A stretch of 64,000 nt of DNA. Origin: Gordonia soli NBRC 108243 (GTDB lineage: Bacteria > Actinomycetota > Actinomycetes > Mycobacteriales > Mycobacteriaceae). Under the pieces are notes generated by a model. It saw only the letters and a list, made by a program, of their open reading frames with translations. It did no database searches and had not been told where the DNA came from. Position 1 is the stretch's first letter; every line of letters starts with the position of its first letter. The stretch lies in assembly GCF_000334455.1 (NCBI RefSeq), contig NZ_BANX01000023.1:1-64000 (forward strand). The letters run 5' to 3'. The position numbers and the translations under genes are program-made. This document shows positions 17,358-26,473 of the stretch, piece by piece.

Positions 17358-17497
17358 CTTCCCCTCCCTAGTGCATGACAGTCTCTCATCTGTCAGTTTG
17401 ACGCGCAGATCGGCGTGGCGGTTCCTCCATTCGAACGACTAGTTGGCCGATCCGAGTCGAGGTGGCGACGCTGAGGCGAGCCCGTTTTCCGGGCGGA

Positions 17498-17568
17498 CCA
17501 CAATCTGCCGCCCACCGGACCGCCGTGTGGATATTGCACGCCGCCCGCCGCTGGACGGCAGATTCTGG
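17498..17568. repeat. Palindromic intergenic element, family with 54352-54414
   Basis: Terminal arms CCACAATCTGCCG and CGGCAGATTCTGG pair with one mismatch. The centre carries GTGTGGATATTGCACGC (17525-17541), which recurs exactly at 54375-54391 inside a similar palindrome. It lies outside genes, like REP-type elements. No known family is recognised. Confidence 0.6.
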
Positions 17569-18131
17569 TCAGCCCCCAGCCCGGCAACCCCAGCCCGGCC
17601 CACCCAGCCCCCAGCCCCGCCGCCCAAGCCCCTGCACACACACCCACCCCGACCACTCACCGCCAGATCCCGACCACCCATCGAGCAAGCACCTCAATAC
17701 TGAGGACAAACCAGCCCGGCATCGCGCAGACTGATCCCAACACGTGCATGCTTCGCTCGCCGAACAATCTGTGCGGACAGGTCGAGTTCACTTCTCCGCC
17801 ACCGAGATTTCATCGCATCCGCGCGACAGCGGTGTCGCAGAATTCGCCATCGCACAACGCATCTGACGATCGCTATGACCGAATGTCAGGACAACGCGGG
17901 GCGCCCGGAAATCGGGTGCCAATACCGGATCGGTTACGTCCTCCTGGGACACAACCGTTCTGACGACCGCTTATGACACCTCACTGCTCGGCATCTACGG
18001 CTGTGATGTCGTCACCGACCGATATGTGTCAGTAGCAGAACCGCTTTCGCGATCGCAGAACCGCGTGCGTGTGTCCATCGACACAGCACCCACCGTCTTG
18101 TCGCTGTCGGTGTAGTCCTCTACCGTCTGTC

Positions 18132-18149
18132 GCTGTCATACGTGACAGT
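18132..18149. promoter_or_regulatory. Candidate TetR operator upstream of the AarF-aminotransferase operon
   Basis: Dyad CTGTCA-TACG-TGACAG at 18133-18148, about 50 bp before the operon's first start codon. A closely similar 16-bp dyad, CTGCCA-TTGT-CGGCAG, covers the start of the TetR gene at the end of the same locus (25093-25108). Shared consensus CTGyCA-Tnnn-yGrCAG. Binding by that TetR is inferred. Confidence 0.55.
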
Positions 18150-18199
18150 AAATTGCTTATGCACTTGCTTGTCCTCACCCGCAATCTTCTGGAGGAAGC

Positions 18200-20914
18200 A
18201 TGCTCGAGATGACGTTGCCCGACGCGGAAGCAGCCCAGCCGCGCCCGGCTCCGCGTCCAGCCAGTTCGCCGAGAAAGGTCGACGGGCCCGTCTCGCTCGT
18301 GCTGGCAGGCGCGAAAGAGGCAGTCCGGCTTACCTTTTGGATCATCGTCTATGGCGTTCGCGCGGCTCTGACGCTGCGTGTCGCCCGTAATCGAGAAGTC
18401 GCCATCGCGCGACTCGTCCGTGGGTTCCTGCTCCGCATGGGCCCGATGTACATCAAGGCCGGTCAGGTGCTCGGCACCCAGACGGGTCTCATCACGGCGG
18501 CCGGCGCCGAGGAGTTCCGGCACTTCTTCTCGGGTGTCGACCCGATGGAGCGTTCCGAGCTGCACGCGGTTCTCGAGCAGGAGATCCCCGACTGGCGGAC
18601 CCGCTACCAGACCTTCGACGAGGAGGCCATCGCGGCCGGCTCGGTCGCGCAGGTCCATCGGGCAACGCTGCGTGACGGCACCCCGGTCGTGCTCAAGATC
18701 GTGAAACTCGGTGTGCGCGATCAGCTCACGGTCAGCACCTGGACTCTCGACAAGATCCTGCGCGTCGCCAACGCGCTGTTCCCGGCTGTACGTGCGTACG
18801 ACGCGGTGAACCACTTCGCCGAGATCCGTCCGCTGCTCGTCGAGCAATGCGACATGCGGGCCGAGGCGCAGAAGCAGCAGGCCATCCTCGACAACTTCTC
18901 GGGACACCCGTTCGTGCGGGTGCCGGCGGTGCACCACGAGGAGTCCACCGACGAGGTCCTGGTGATGGACTATGTCGACGCGATACCGGGCGAGCATGCC
19001 GAGCGCGTGCGGTTCCCGGCACCCGAACTGGCGCGTCGTATGCAGGACACCGTCTACACGATGGCGTTCTTCCACGGCCTGTTCCATGTCGACCCGCACC
19101 CGGGCAACATGATGTTCACCGACGACGGCGTGCTGATCATGCTCGACTTCGGGCTGGTCGGGCATCTGAGCGAAGACGACAAGTGGGCGTTGGCCTCGTT
19201 CTACTACGCCTGCATCCGCGGCGAGTGGCAGCTCGCGGTCGAACGCTTCACCAGTGCTTTCGTGCCGAGTGCACCGCACCTGCTCTCCGACCCGACCTAC
19301 ACCGAGGCGATGCAGGCAGTGCTCAAGAAGCACTTCGACGAGATCAGCGACCACTGGTCGACGATGGCGTTCTTCGACGACGCCACGCGGCTCCTTCGCG
19401 AGCACCGCGCGCGCGTCACCACAGCCTTCTCGCTGCTGGGTCTCGCGTTCCTGACCGGTGAGGGCGTCGTCTCCGTCATCGATCCGCAGATCAACGTCTG
19501 GGAGAACGCGCGCCGCTTCACCGACCGCTTTTCGCCGTTCATGTCGGACGACGTGAAGAACCGGTTCGACGACCTCATCGAGGCGCAGATCCCGCTCTCG
19601 ATGGCGCACAAGAACGACCCCAACCGAAAGGTCATCGCGCCCACCCACTTCGACCGGTACGCGCTCCCGAGTGCCTACCCGCTGATCGTGGAGTCGGCCA
19701 AGGGGTGCCGCCTCACCGACATCGACGGCAACGAGTACATCGACCTCGCCAGCGGCTACGGTCCGCACATCCTGGGGTACGGCACGCCGGTCGCCATCGA
19801 GGCGATCTCCAAGTCGGTCAACCAGGGAGCGGTCAACGCGCTGGGCAACGTGCACGAGATCGAACTGGCCGAGGTCATCGCCGACGCCTTCGGCGGTGAC
19901 ACCCGTGTGGTGCTCTCCAACTCGGGCACCGAGTCGGTCATCATGGCGCTCCGCATCGCCCGCGCCCACACCGGCAAGCAGCGGGTGGCCAAGTTCGAGG
20001 GCCACTACCACGGCTTCTCCGACCAGGGCATGGTCTCGTCGTGGTTCCGCTACAGCGGCGCCGCATCCAGCCCGAACCCGATCAGCAACTCCGCCGGAGC
20101 CCAGGAGGCCCTGGTCAAGGACACGCTGGTGCTGCAGTACGGCTCCGAGCGCAGCCTGCAGCGCATCGCGCAGCACGCCGGCGAACTGGCCGCGGTGATC
20201 CTCGAGCCGATGCCCGCAGTCCAGGCCGGCTACAACGCGCAGTTCCTGACATCACTGGTCGAGACCTGCCGTCGGCACGGCGTCCTCGTCATCTTCGACG
20301 AGGTCGTGTCGGGCTTCCGGGTCGCCTACGGTGGCGCGCAGACACTGGCAGGCGTGACGCCCGACCTCACCTGCCTCGGCAAGATCATCGGCGGTGGGCT
20401 GCCGGGTGGCGCGGTCGCGGGACGACGGGAGGTGATCGAGACGGCACGAACATCGAACGATCCGTTCGTCGACCTCGAGACGCGCGCCTTCGTCGGCGGC
20501 ACCATGAGCGGCAACTCGATCACCGCCGCCGCGGGAGCTGCGGTTCTCAAGCATCTGCGCGACAACCCGCAGATCTACGAGAACCTCGAGAGCAAGACCG
20601 AATACCTCAAGACCCGACTGGAGAAAGCAGCAGTCGAGGTCGGCGTGCCCACCCAGGTCAAGGGTGCACGGTCGGTCTTCTCGCTCAGCTTCGACTATGC
20701 GCGTCCCACCCTGGTCCGTGATCAGATGGCGGGCACGAACGTGAAAGCGACGCTGGCGCTCTCGTACTACATGCGCAGCCACGGGGTGTACCTGCCCGAG
20801 CTGCACACCATGCTGCTCAACGACGCGCACTCGATCGGTGACCTCGATATCGTCGCCGACGCGTTCGCCGAGTCGCTCAGCGAGATGGATTCCGAAGGGT
20901 TCTTCGTCCATTGA
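18200..20914 (+). CDS. Fusion of an AarF/UbiB (ABC1) kinase-like domain and a class III aminotransferase
   Basis: 904 aa. ATG 18200 follows GGAGGAAGC. Residues 75-455 are an ABC1/UbiB atypical kinase: K-A-G-Q (86-89), A-G-S-V-A-Q-V-H (146-153) replacing the P-loop, Lys166 in V-L-K-I-V-K, H-V-D-P-H-P-G-N (296-303) and D-F-G (316-318), all intact. Residues 476-900 are a PLP fold-type I aminotransferase closest in appearance to glutamate-1-semialdehyde aminomutase: S-N-S-G-T-E-S (573-579), G-H-Y-H-G (601-605), F-D-E-V-V-S-G-F-R with Asp700, and the PLP lysine in L-G-K-I-I-G-G-G (Lys728). UbiB proteins act with isoprenoid or lipid pathways and aminotransferases add or move amino groups, so a lipid-amine product exported by the next two genes is plausible but unproven. 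Confidence 0.85.
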   Translation: MLEMTLPDAEAAQPRPAPRPASSPRKVDGPVSLVLAGAKEAVRLTFWIIVYGVRAALTLRVARNREVAIARLVRGFLLRMGPMYIKAGQVLGTQTGLITAAGAEEFRHFFSGVDPMERSELHAVLEQEIPDWRTRYQTFDEEAIAAGSVAQVHRATLRDGTPVVLKIVKLGVRDQLTVSTWTLDKILRVANALFPAVRAYDAVNHFAEIRPLLVEQCDMRAEAQKQQAILDNFSGHPFVRVPAVHHEESTDEVLVMDYVDAIPGEHAERVRFPAPELARRMQDTVYTMAFFHGLFHVDPHPGNMMFTDDGVLIMLDFGLVGHLSEDDKWALASFYYACIRGEWQLAVERFTSAFVPSAPHLLSDPTYTEAMQAVLKKHFDEISDHWSTMAFFDDATRLLREHRARVTTAFSLLGLAFLTGEGVVSVIDPQINVWENARRFTDRFSPFMSDDVKNRFDDLIEAQIPLSMAHKNDPNRKVIAPTHFDRYALPSAYPLIVESAKGCRLTDIDGNEYIDLASGYGPHILGYGTPVAIEAISKSVNQGAVNALGNVHEIELAEVIADAFGGDTRVVLSNSGTESVIMALRIARAHTGKQRVAKFEGHYHGFSDQGMVSSWFRYSGAASSPNPISNSAGAQEALVKDTLVLQYGSERSLQRIAQHAGELAAVILEPMPAVQAGYNAQFLTSLVETCRRHGVLVIFDEVVSGFRVAYGGAQTLAGVTPDLTCLGKIIGGGLPGGAVAGRREVIETARTSNDPFVDLETRAFVGGTMSGNSITAAAGAAVLKHLRDNPQIYENLESKTEYLKTRLEKAAVEVGVPTQVKGARSVFSLSFDYARPTLVRDQMAGTNVKATLALSYYMRSHGVYLPELHTMLLNDAHSIGDLDIVADAFAESLSEMDSEGFFVH

Positions 20915-23286
20915 CGACCATCGAGCTCCGGCGGGCCCGCCACCCTCACGAGGGTGGCGGGCCGTCGCCGGTCGATGACGAAGCGCCCACCGGACTGTTG
21001 AATCGGTGGGCTGCCTTGATCGTCCGTTGGCGCGTCCTGGTCCTCGCGGTGTGGGCACTGATCATCGCCTTCGGCGGGGTGTCGTTCCTCATCGTCGAGG
21101 AGGAGCTCGGCTTACCCGATTACGTCATCTACAACTCCGAGTCGGCGCAGACCGAGCAGCTGATGCACTCGGAGTTCCCCCAGTTCGGCAACGAGCAGGA
21201 CGCCATCGTCATCACCTCACCGCGCGGTGGGGTGGACACCGACGCGGTGCTGCGCGAACGGACCGAGCGCATCGCCGAGGCCGTCGGCCGGGATGCGACG
21301 GTCACCAACGTCATCGGTCCGTACACCGACCTCACGACCGACCAGATCAGCAGCGACAACACCTCGACGCTCACCCTTGTCGCGCTCAACGGTGATGCGC
21401 AGGAGCGGTCGAAGGTCGCCGACCGTCTCCAGGGCATCGTCGACACCTACCTCGGCGGCACCGACTACCGCGGCTACCTCACCGGACAATCGCCACTGAA
21501 CAACGCTCTCACCGAGGTCGAGAAGAAGGATCAGGAGACCGCGGAGATCATCGGTCTGCCGATCGCCTTCCTGGTGTTGCTGTTGACCCTGCGCTCGCTC
21601 GTGGCATCGCTCATCCCGCTGCTCGCGGCGGTCAGCGGAATCGTGCTGTCGAGCACTGTGATCCTGGCGCTCACCACTGTGATGAACCTCGACACCTTCG
21701 CTCTCGTGGTGGCAACAGTGCTCGGCCTGGGTGTCGGCATCGACTACGCGCTCTTCGTCGTCAGTCGCTTCCAGGAAGAACTCGCGCGCGGCAGACCCGT
21801 GCCCGATGCCGTCACCACCAGCATGCGCACATCGGGGCGGACCGTCCTCACCGCGGGCTTCATCGTGATCATCGCGCTCGGGTCGCTGCTGATCATGCGG
21901 GGACACCTGTTCGTCGAGCTCCCGGTGGTCTCGACCATCGTCGTGCTCAGTTCGATGATCGCGTCGGTGACGCTGCTGCCAGCGCTGCTCGCGACGCTCG
22001 GCCATCGGGTCAACGCACTCCGCCCACGGCTGCCGGAGCCGATCGCCCGACGACTCGCGGCCCGTCGAGCACAGGAGACAGCGCCGGTCTCATTCGACGA
22101 CGCACTGCACACCGGGATCTGGGCACGGGTCAGCTCAGCCGTCATGCGGCGTCCGATCCTCGCCACCGTTCCGGCGCTGCTCGCGCTGCTGCTCTGTGCC
22201 GCGCCACTTCTCGGTATCCGCCTCGGACTCGACCTCGGTCTGTCGTCGCTCAACGACACCAAACCCGGCATCGGGCAACACACCATCAGTCAACAGTTCG
22301 GCGCGGGCGCGGTGTCTCCGGTACAGATCGCAGCGTGCGCGAAGAGCGGCACGCTCGACGACCAGGCCATCGCCGCCGTCGGTCAGTTCACCGACTCCGT
22401 CGACCAGGACCGCCGAGTCGTGTCGACGACATCGATCGTCCGATTGCTCGACGAGACGCCCGGCGGACGGACGCAGGCCAACCTGAGAGAACTGTCGGAT
22501 CAACCCGGCTTCTCGCAGTTCACCGGCGCGCTGGTCGGCGAATCCGGCAGTTGCGCGTACATCTCGGCACAACCGGCATCGCCCGTCGACAGCCAGGAGA
22601 CGTTGCAACTCGTCGACGACCTGCGCGCCATGAATCCACCGCTGCTCGACCTGAACATCGGCGGGATGTCGGCGCAGTACCGCGACATGGCCGGGGAGAC
22701 GGCCGCCAAGCTCGGCATCGTCGTCGCGGTGGTCGTCGTGCTGTCGTTCATCTACCTGGTGATCGCCTTCCGCAGCATCGTGCTACCTCTCAAGGCGACC
22801 TTGCTCAATGTGCTTGCGACCGCCGCATCGATCGGGGTCACGGTCGCGGTCTTCCAGTTCGGCTGGGGCGAGAACATCTTCGACTTCGAGTCCGCGGGAT
22901 CGCTGCAGGCCTTCTTGCCGGTGGCGTTGTTCGCGATCCTGTTCGGCTTGTCGATGGACTACGAAGTCCTCATCGTCAGTCGCATCCGGGAGCAGTACCT
23001 CAAGACCGGGAACTTGAAGACCGCTGTGCCGCAGGCGATGCAATCCAGTGGCAAGCAGGTCACCGCAGCTGCCGCCATCATGGCTGCGGTGTTCGGCAGC
23101 CTGGTCCTCGCCGATGTCCTCGAACTCAAGCAGCTCGGCTTCGGCTTGGCCCTCGCGGTCTTACTCGACGCCACCATCGTGCGAATGGTGCTGGTGCCGG
23201 GCGCGATGATGTTCTTCGGTGACGGCAACTGGTGGATCCCGAAGTGGCTGGAGAAGCGACTACCCGCGGAGCGTGCACATGGGTGA
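20911..23286 (+). CDS. MMPL-family RND transporter
   Basis: 791 aa. A first TM follows R-W-R-V-L-V-L-A-V-W near residue 40, then a large external domain, a bundle of TMs around 195-385 (including G-L-G-V-G-I-D-Y-A-L-F, the proton-relay segment of MMPL proteins), a second external domain and a final TM bundle with L-F-G-L-S-M-D-Y-E-V. MMPLs export lipids and siderophores across the inner membrane of mycolata. TTG 20911 overlaps the upstream stop by 4 bases. TTG 20998, after a perfect hairpin, is an alternative start. It is followed by a PorA-like gene overlapping by 8 bp. Confidence 0.85.
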   Translation: MTTIELRRARHPHEGGGPSPVDDEAPTGLLNRWAALIVRWRVLVLAVWALIIAFGGVSFLIVEEELGLPDYVIYNSESAQTEQLMHSEFPQFGNEQDAIVITSPRGGVDTDAVLRERTERIAEAVGRDATVTNVIGPYTDLTTDQISSDNTSTLTLVALNGDAQERSKVADRLQGIVDTYLGGTDYRGYLTGQSPLNNALTEVEKKDQETAEIIGLPIAFLVLLLTLRSLVASLIPLLAAVSGIVLSSTVILALTTVMNLDTFALVVATVLGLGVGIDYALFVVSRFQEELARGRPVPDAVTTSMRTSGRTVLTAGFIVIIALGSLLIMRGHLFVELPVVSTIVVLSSMIASVTLLPALLATLGHRVNALRPRLPEPIARRLAARRAQETAPVSFDDALHTGIWARVSSAVMRRPILATVPALLALLLCAAPLLGIRLGLDLGLSSLNDTKPGIGQHTISQQFGAGAVSPVQIAACAKSGTLDDQAIAAVGQFTDSVDQDRRVVSTTSIVRLLDETPGGRTQANLRELSDQPGFSQFTGALVGESGSCAYISAQPASPVDSQETLQLVDDLRAMNPPLLDLNIGGMSAQYRDMAGETAAKLGIVVAVVVVLSFIYLVIAFRSIVLPLKATLLNVLATAASIGVTVAVFQFGWGENIFDFESAGSLQAFLPVALFAILFGLSMDYEVLIVSRIREQYLKTGNLKTAVPQAMQSSGKQVTAAAAIMAAVFGSLVLADVLELKQLGFGLALAVLLDATIVRMVLVPGAMMFFGDGNWWIPKWLEKRLPAERAHG
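20934..20963 (+). terminator. Perfect 14-bp hairpin at the fusion gene/MMPL junction
   Basis: Arms GGCCCGCCACCCTC and GAGGGTGGCGGGCC flank a 2-nt AC loop, 20 bp after the AarF fusion stop. It may reduce read-through or control the MMPL start. It sits inside the longest MMPL reading frame (codons 8-18), so it also bears on which TTG is used. Mechanism unknown. Confidence 0.5.
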
Positions 23287-24487
23287 GCAGACTGTCGACC
23301 ACCGCAGCGGACCCGACAGAGTCGACCAGGGGGCGACCGACGAGATCTCGATCGGCCAGGAGGCCGAAAGCGAGCGGTCGTCAATCGGTGTGACCGGCCG
23401 CCAGCTCGTCGGGCCGGCGCTGATCGTCGTCGGGGTGGCTGCGTCGACGGTGGCAGCGGTGCTGGCCCTGGGGGCTCTCGGAACCGCGCCCGGCATATCT
23501 GGCACATTCGACTACACCGTCACCGCGACGACGGGTGACTCGACCGACAGTCGAGCAACCATTTTGGACCCTTGCTCTCTCGACCGTCCCGTGGCCGCGA
23601 CGATCGCAACGGAAGTGACCGAGAGGCAGCGTATCTCGTCGGTGGCGCCCACCGACGAGAAGCACGTGACCTTTCAGGCCGGACGCGTCGTCATCACCGG
23701 CGCCGCGGCACAGGGCATAACGGCGTCGACGAGTGATTGCCGATCCGGCTTGCTCGCCGCGTCGGTCGATCAGGTGACCGTCGATCGGAAGTCCGCTCTG
23801 CCACAGCAGGATCTGGTGTCGCGCGAGCAGTTGCTGCCGTCCAGTCAGGGCAACTCGGCACGCATGTCGCCCATAGCCGACCGAGCCGGGGTGCAGTACC
23901 AGCTCCCGCCGGGAACGTCGTCCTCGGGAACATATCCGGTGTTCGAGGCGGCCACCCGCACGACGAATCCTGCCCGCTTCACGGGCAACGCGACCATCGA
24001 CGGACTCGAGGTCCTCGTCTTCGAGAGCTCCGTGTCCCGCCCGGCCGCCGAACCTGCAGAGTTGGCCGGGGTCGACCACCCGGCACGGGGGTCCATCACC
24101 CGACCGTCGAGCTGGTTTCCAGGTCTGCCGCGACCGGCCGACGGACCCGATGACATCACCGCACATGTGTATGTCCAGGACACCCAACGGATTTTCGTCG
24201 AACCACGCAGCGGTGTGATCGTGAACGTGGTCGATCGCATCGACCAGACGTTGCGTGTCGCGGATCCGAGGCTCCCGTCCGAGACCCGGGACGACTACGC
24301 GTTCCCGTACTTCCGCGGAGAGCTGAGCTACACCGGGGAGACACAGCGGTCGAGGATCGAGGCGGCCCGCGAGTACATCGCCGACGATCGCCTGATGCGC
24401 GTCATCACACCGATCATCGCGGCCGGCGGTGGAATCGTGGTGCTGGGCATCGGGGTGTGGCTGACCCGCCGACGCGTGACGCCGTGA
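23279..24487 (+). CDS. PorA family / DUF3068 protein
   Basis: 402 aa from ATG 23279, overlapping the MMPL stop. One TM near the N-terminus (L-V-G-P-A-L-I-V-V-G-V-A-A-S-T-V-A, about 40-70), a long extracytoplasmic region with two cysteines (in D-P-C-S-L and S-D-C-R-S), and a second TM near the C-terminus (I-I-A-A-G-G-G-I-V-V-L-G-I-G-V-W-L) ending in basic residues. This layout matches DUF3068, described as PorA family in mycolata. Its pairing with MMPL and the aminotransferase fusion suggests a role in envelope export. Channel function is not shown. Confidence 0.8.
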   Translation: MGEQTVDHRSGPDRVDQGATDEISIGQEAESERSSIGVTGRQLVGPALIVVGVAASTVAAVLALGALGTAPGISGTFDYTVTATTGDSTDSRATILDPCSLDRPVAATIATEVTERQRISSVAPTDEKHVTFQAGRVVITGAAAQGITASTSDCRSGLLAASVDQVTVDRKSALPQQDLVSREQLLPSSQGNSARMSPIADRAGVQYQLPPGTSSSGTYPVFEAATRTTNPARFTGNATIDGLEVLVFESSVSRPAAEPAELAGVDHPARGSITRPSSWFPGLPRPADGPDDITAHVYVQDTQRIFVEPRSGVIVNVVDRIDQTLRVADPRLPSETRDDYAFPYFRGELSYTGETQRSRIEAAREYIADDRLMRVITPIIAAGGGIVVLGIGVWLTRRRVTP

Positions 24488-24505
24488 GTCGAGAACGCCG
24501 ACAGG

Positions 24506-25099
24506 TCAATCCAGTTGGGCCAGGATGCCGTGACAGGCGGCGACCACCTGGCGTCGACGGCGGACGTGACCGGTGGTCAGCTGTGCCCGGAACGCCCAGT
24601 ACGCCTCGATGAGCGCCGTGATGCAGAACGCTGCGCCGGCCAACTGCTCACGGCCGGCCCCCGGATGCTCTGTTGCGATGAGAGCGCGGATCTTCGGCAA
24701 CCACAGTTCGGTCCACAGCCAGTCGAGTTGGGTCTGAATACTCGGGTCGCGAGACGACGCAGCGACGAGATCCAGCCATACCGTGAGGTATTTGGGCTCC
24801 GGGTAGGCGCTCTCGTCGAGCATCGCGTGAAGAGCCTCGTCCACCGACCCCACGGCCGCGCGCTCGATCATCACCTCGCCGTAGACACCCACCGCGAAGC
24901 TCACATATTGCTCGATGAGCGAGTCCCGGCTAGGGAAATAGTGTCCGACCAGGGTTCGCTTCAATCCGGCGGCCTCGGCGACGCTGGTGGTGGTCAGTGC
25001 CGACAGGCCTTCGAGGGCGATGACGTCGGTGACCGCGCCGAAGATCTGCGCGCGCCGCTCGGCCGCCTTGCTCGGCCTGCCCACCTTGTTCACTGCCAT
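24506..25099 (-). CDS. TetR family regulator of the AarF-aminotransferase operon (putative)
   Basis: 197 aa. N-terminal helix-turn-helix: R-A-Q-I-F-G-A-V-T-D-V-I-A, then T-T-T-S-V-A-E-A-A-G-L-K-R-T-L-V-G-H-Y-F. The C-terminal ligand domain has no recognisable specificity. It is convergent with the PorA-like gene. Its start codon lies inside the 16-18 bp dyad at 25092-25109, which resembles the dyad before the operon's first gene, so it probably represses itself and the operon until a ligand is present. Confidence 0.8.
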   Translation of the reverse strand: MAVNKVGRPSKAAERRAQIFGAVTDVIALEGLSALTTTSVAEAAGLKRTLVGHYFPSRDSLIEQYVSFAVGVYGEVMIERAAVGSVDEALHAMLDESAYPEPKYLTVWLDLVAASSRDPSIQTQLDWLWTELWLPKIRALIATEHPGAGREQLAGAAFCITALIEAYWAFRAQLTTGHVRRRRQVVAACHGILAQLD

Positions 25100-25109
25100 T
25101 GTCGGCAGT
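25092..25109. promoter_or_regulatory. Candidate autoregulatory operator covering the tetR start
   Basis: Perfect dyad ACTGCC-ATTGTC-GGCAGT. The tetR ATG is the CAT at 25097-25099 on the plus strand. It aligns with CTGTCATACGTGACAG at 18133-18148 (11 of 16 positions identical, same symmetry). Operator function is inferred. Confidence 0.55.
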
Positions 25110-25162
25110 CTATTCGACGCTGCTCTCCTGCGTGGCGGGTCGGACGTCTACTGATCGACCGG

Positions 25163-26473
25163 TCAGGTTGCGCGCGCATATCGCTGGCGGAGCGTCGACT
25201 CCGCGTACTCACGACGGAAGAGCCCACGTCGCTGCAACTCGGGGACCGCGAGGTCGACGAAACGTTCCAGGCCGTCGGGGAAGACATCGATGTTGACGTT
25301 GAAACCGTCCGCACCGTGCTCCTCGAACCATTCCTCGAGCGAGTCGGCGACGTCGTGCGGAGAACCGACCAGCGTCCGATGCGCTCCTGCGCCACGGCGG
25401 ATGATCTCGCCGACCGGCAAGCGCTCGGCGACGTTCAGGTCGTGGAAGGCGGACGCGAACCCGAAACTGTTGGCACCGCTGGTCGGGTCGTCGAACTCCT
25501 CCGGGATCGGCTCATCCCAGGACAGTGCGTCGGCGGGGATGCCGACCCGCGCGGCGAACGAGCGCAGTCGCTTGTCGCGCGGGATCAGGTCGTCCAGCGC
25601 GTTCTTTCGTGCCCAGGCATCGGCAGTGGTCTCGCCGACGGTGATTTCGACGCCGGGTAGGACGGCGATGTCACCCGGATGGCGCCCGTACGCTTCGGCG
25701 CGAGCCTTGAGGTCGGAGTAGTAGCTCTGCGCTCCTGCCAGCGTCAGCTGGGCGTTGAACAACGCGTCGGCATGACGGGCGGCGAGGTCACGTCCCTCGG
25801 GTGACCCGCCTGCCTGCACCAGCAGTGGCCGGCCCTGCGCGGTACGGGGCAAGGCCAGCGGGCCGGCGACGGAGAAGTTGTCGCCGGAGTGGGCGGGTGC
25901 GGTGATCTGGTCCGGATCGGCGAACACAGCGGACTCGGGGTCGGCGATCAGCGCGTCGTCCGACCAGCTGTCCCACAGGGCACGCACGATGTCGGAGAAC
26001 TCGGATGCCTGTGCGTACCGCTGCTGTTTGGGCGGCAACGGGTCGGGTCCGAAGTTGAAGGCCGAGCTGGGTTCGCTGGTGGTGACGAGATTCCATCCCG
26101 CACGGCCGTTCGATGCATGGTCGAGCGACAGGAAGCTGCGGGCGAGCGTCCACGGTGAGAAGAACGTCGAACTGGCGGTGCCGATCAGGCCGAGTTTCTC
26201 GGTCACCGCAGCCACCGAGGTCAAGATGACGACCGGATCGAGTGCCCATGTGGGTCCGGACTGGATGACGCCCTTCGGCAGCGCGAGAGTGTCCGCGAGG
26301 AAGATCGCATCGAGCTTGCCGCGCTCGGCGATCCGGCCGATCTCCTGGTAGAGGCCGATGTCGACGAAGCCACGTCGACGACCGGTCGGAGACCGCCATG
26401 CGGCCGGGTGCGAGCCCGACGGCAGGATGTTGATGTTCAGGTGCAGCTGTTCGCCGTCGTCGCGCCGACTCAT
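25163..26473 (-). CDS. LLM-class flavin-dependent monooxygenase (NtaA/SnaA/DszA family)
   Basis: 436 aa. Typical bacterial-luciferase-like sequence of the NtaA/DszA branch: L-H-L-N-I-N-I-L-P-S-G-S-H-P-A-A-W-R, F-L-A-D-T-L-A, N-G-R-A-G-W-N-L-V-T-T and L-V-Q-A-G-G-S-P-E-G-R. These enzymes use FMNH2 from a separate reductase to oxidise S- or N-containing compounds. The start overlaps the stop of the DszC-like gene by 4 bases. Last gene of a six-gene operon with a methionine-type ABC transporter, so a sulfur-containing substrate is likely. The substrate is not identifiable. Confidence 0.85.
   Translation of the reverse strand: MSRRDDGEQLHLNINILPSGSHPAAWRSPTGRRRGFVDIGLYQEIGRIAERGKLDAIFLADTLALPKGVIQSGPTWALDPVVILTSVAAVTEKLGLIGTASSTFFSPWTLARSFLSLDHASNGRAGWNLVTTSEPSSAFNFGPDPLPPKQQRYAQASEFSDIVRALWDSWSDDALIADPESAVFADPDQITAPAHSGDNFSVAGPLALPRTAQGRPLLVQAGGSPEGRDLAARHADALFNAQLTLAGAQSYYSDLKARAEAYGRHPGDIAVLPGVEITVGETTADAWARKNALDDLIPRDKRLRSFAARVGIPADALSWDEPIPEEFDDPTSGANSFGFASAFHDLNVAERLPVGEIIRRGAGAHRTLVGSPHDVADSLEEWFEEHGADGFNVNIDVFPDGLERFVDLAVPELQRRGLFRREYAESTLRQRYARAT

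Larger units (their letters stand above)
17358..18199. other. 842-bp intergenic region with palindromic element and operon promoter
   Basis: No convincing gene. The left part is the promoter side of the small ESX gene. A palindromic repeat lies at 17498-17568, followed by C/A-rich simple sequence (17570-17690). The right part carries direct repeats of GTCGCTGTC around 18100-18138, a dyad at 18133-18148 and the GGAGGAAGC ribosome site of the AarF fusion gene. Open frames here are compositional artefacts. Confidence 0.6.

Noticed and set aside
17393..17703. Gly/Trp-rich and Pro-rich frames in the 17.4-17.7 kb intergenic region
   Set aside because: Products of simple C/A-rich sequence next to the palindromic element.
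18029..20176. 715-residue minus-strand open frame opposite the AarF fusion gene
   Set aside because: Arginine/valine/aspartate-rich shadow frame of a GC-rich gene; no domain, and the plus strand encodes intact kinase and aminotransferase motifs.
24515..25660. 381-residue plus-strand frame opposite tetR and the LLM monooxygenase
   Set aside because: Shadow of two well-supported genes.
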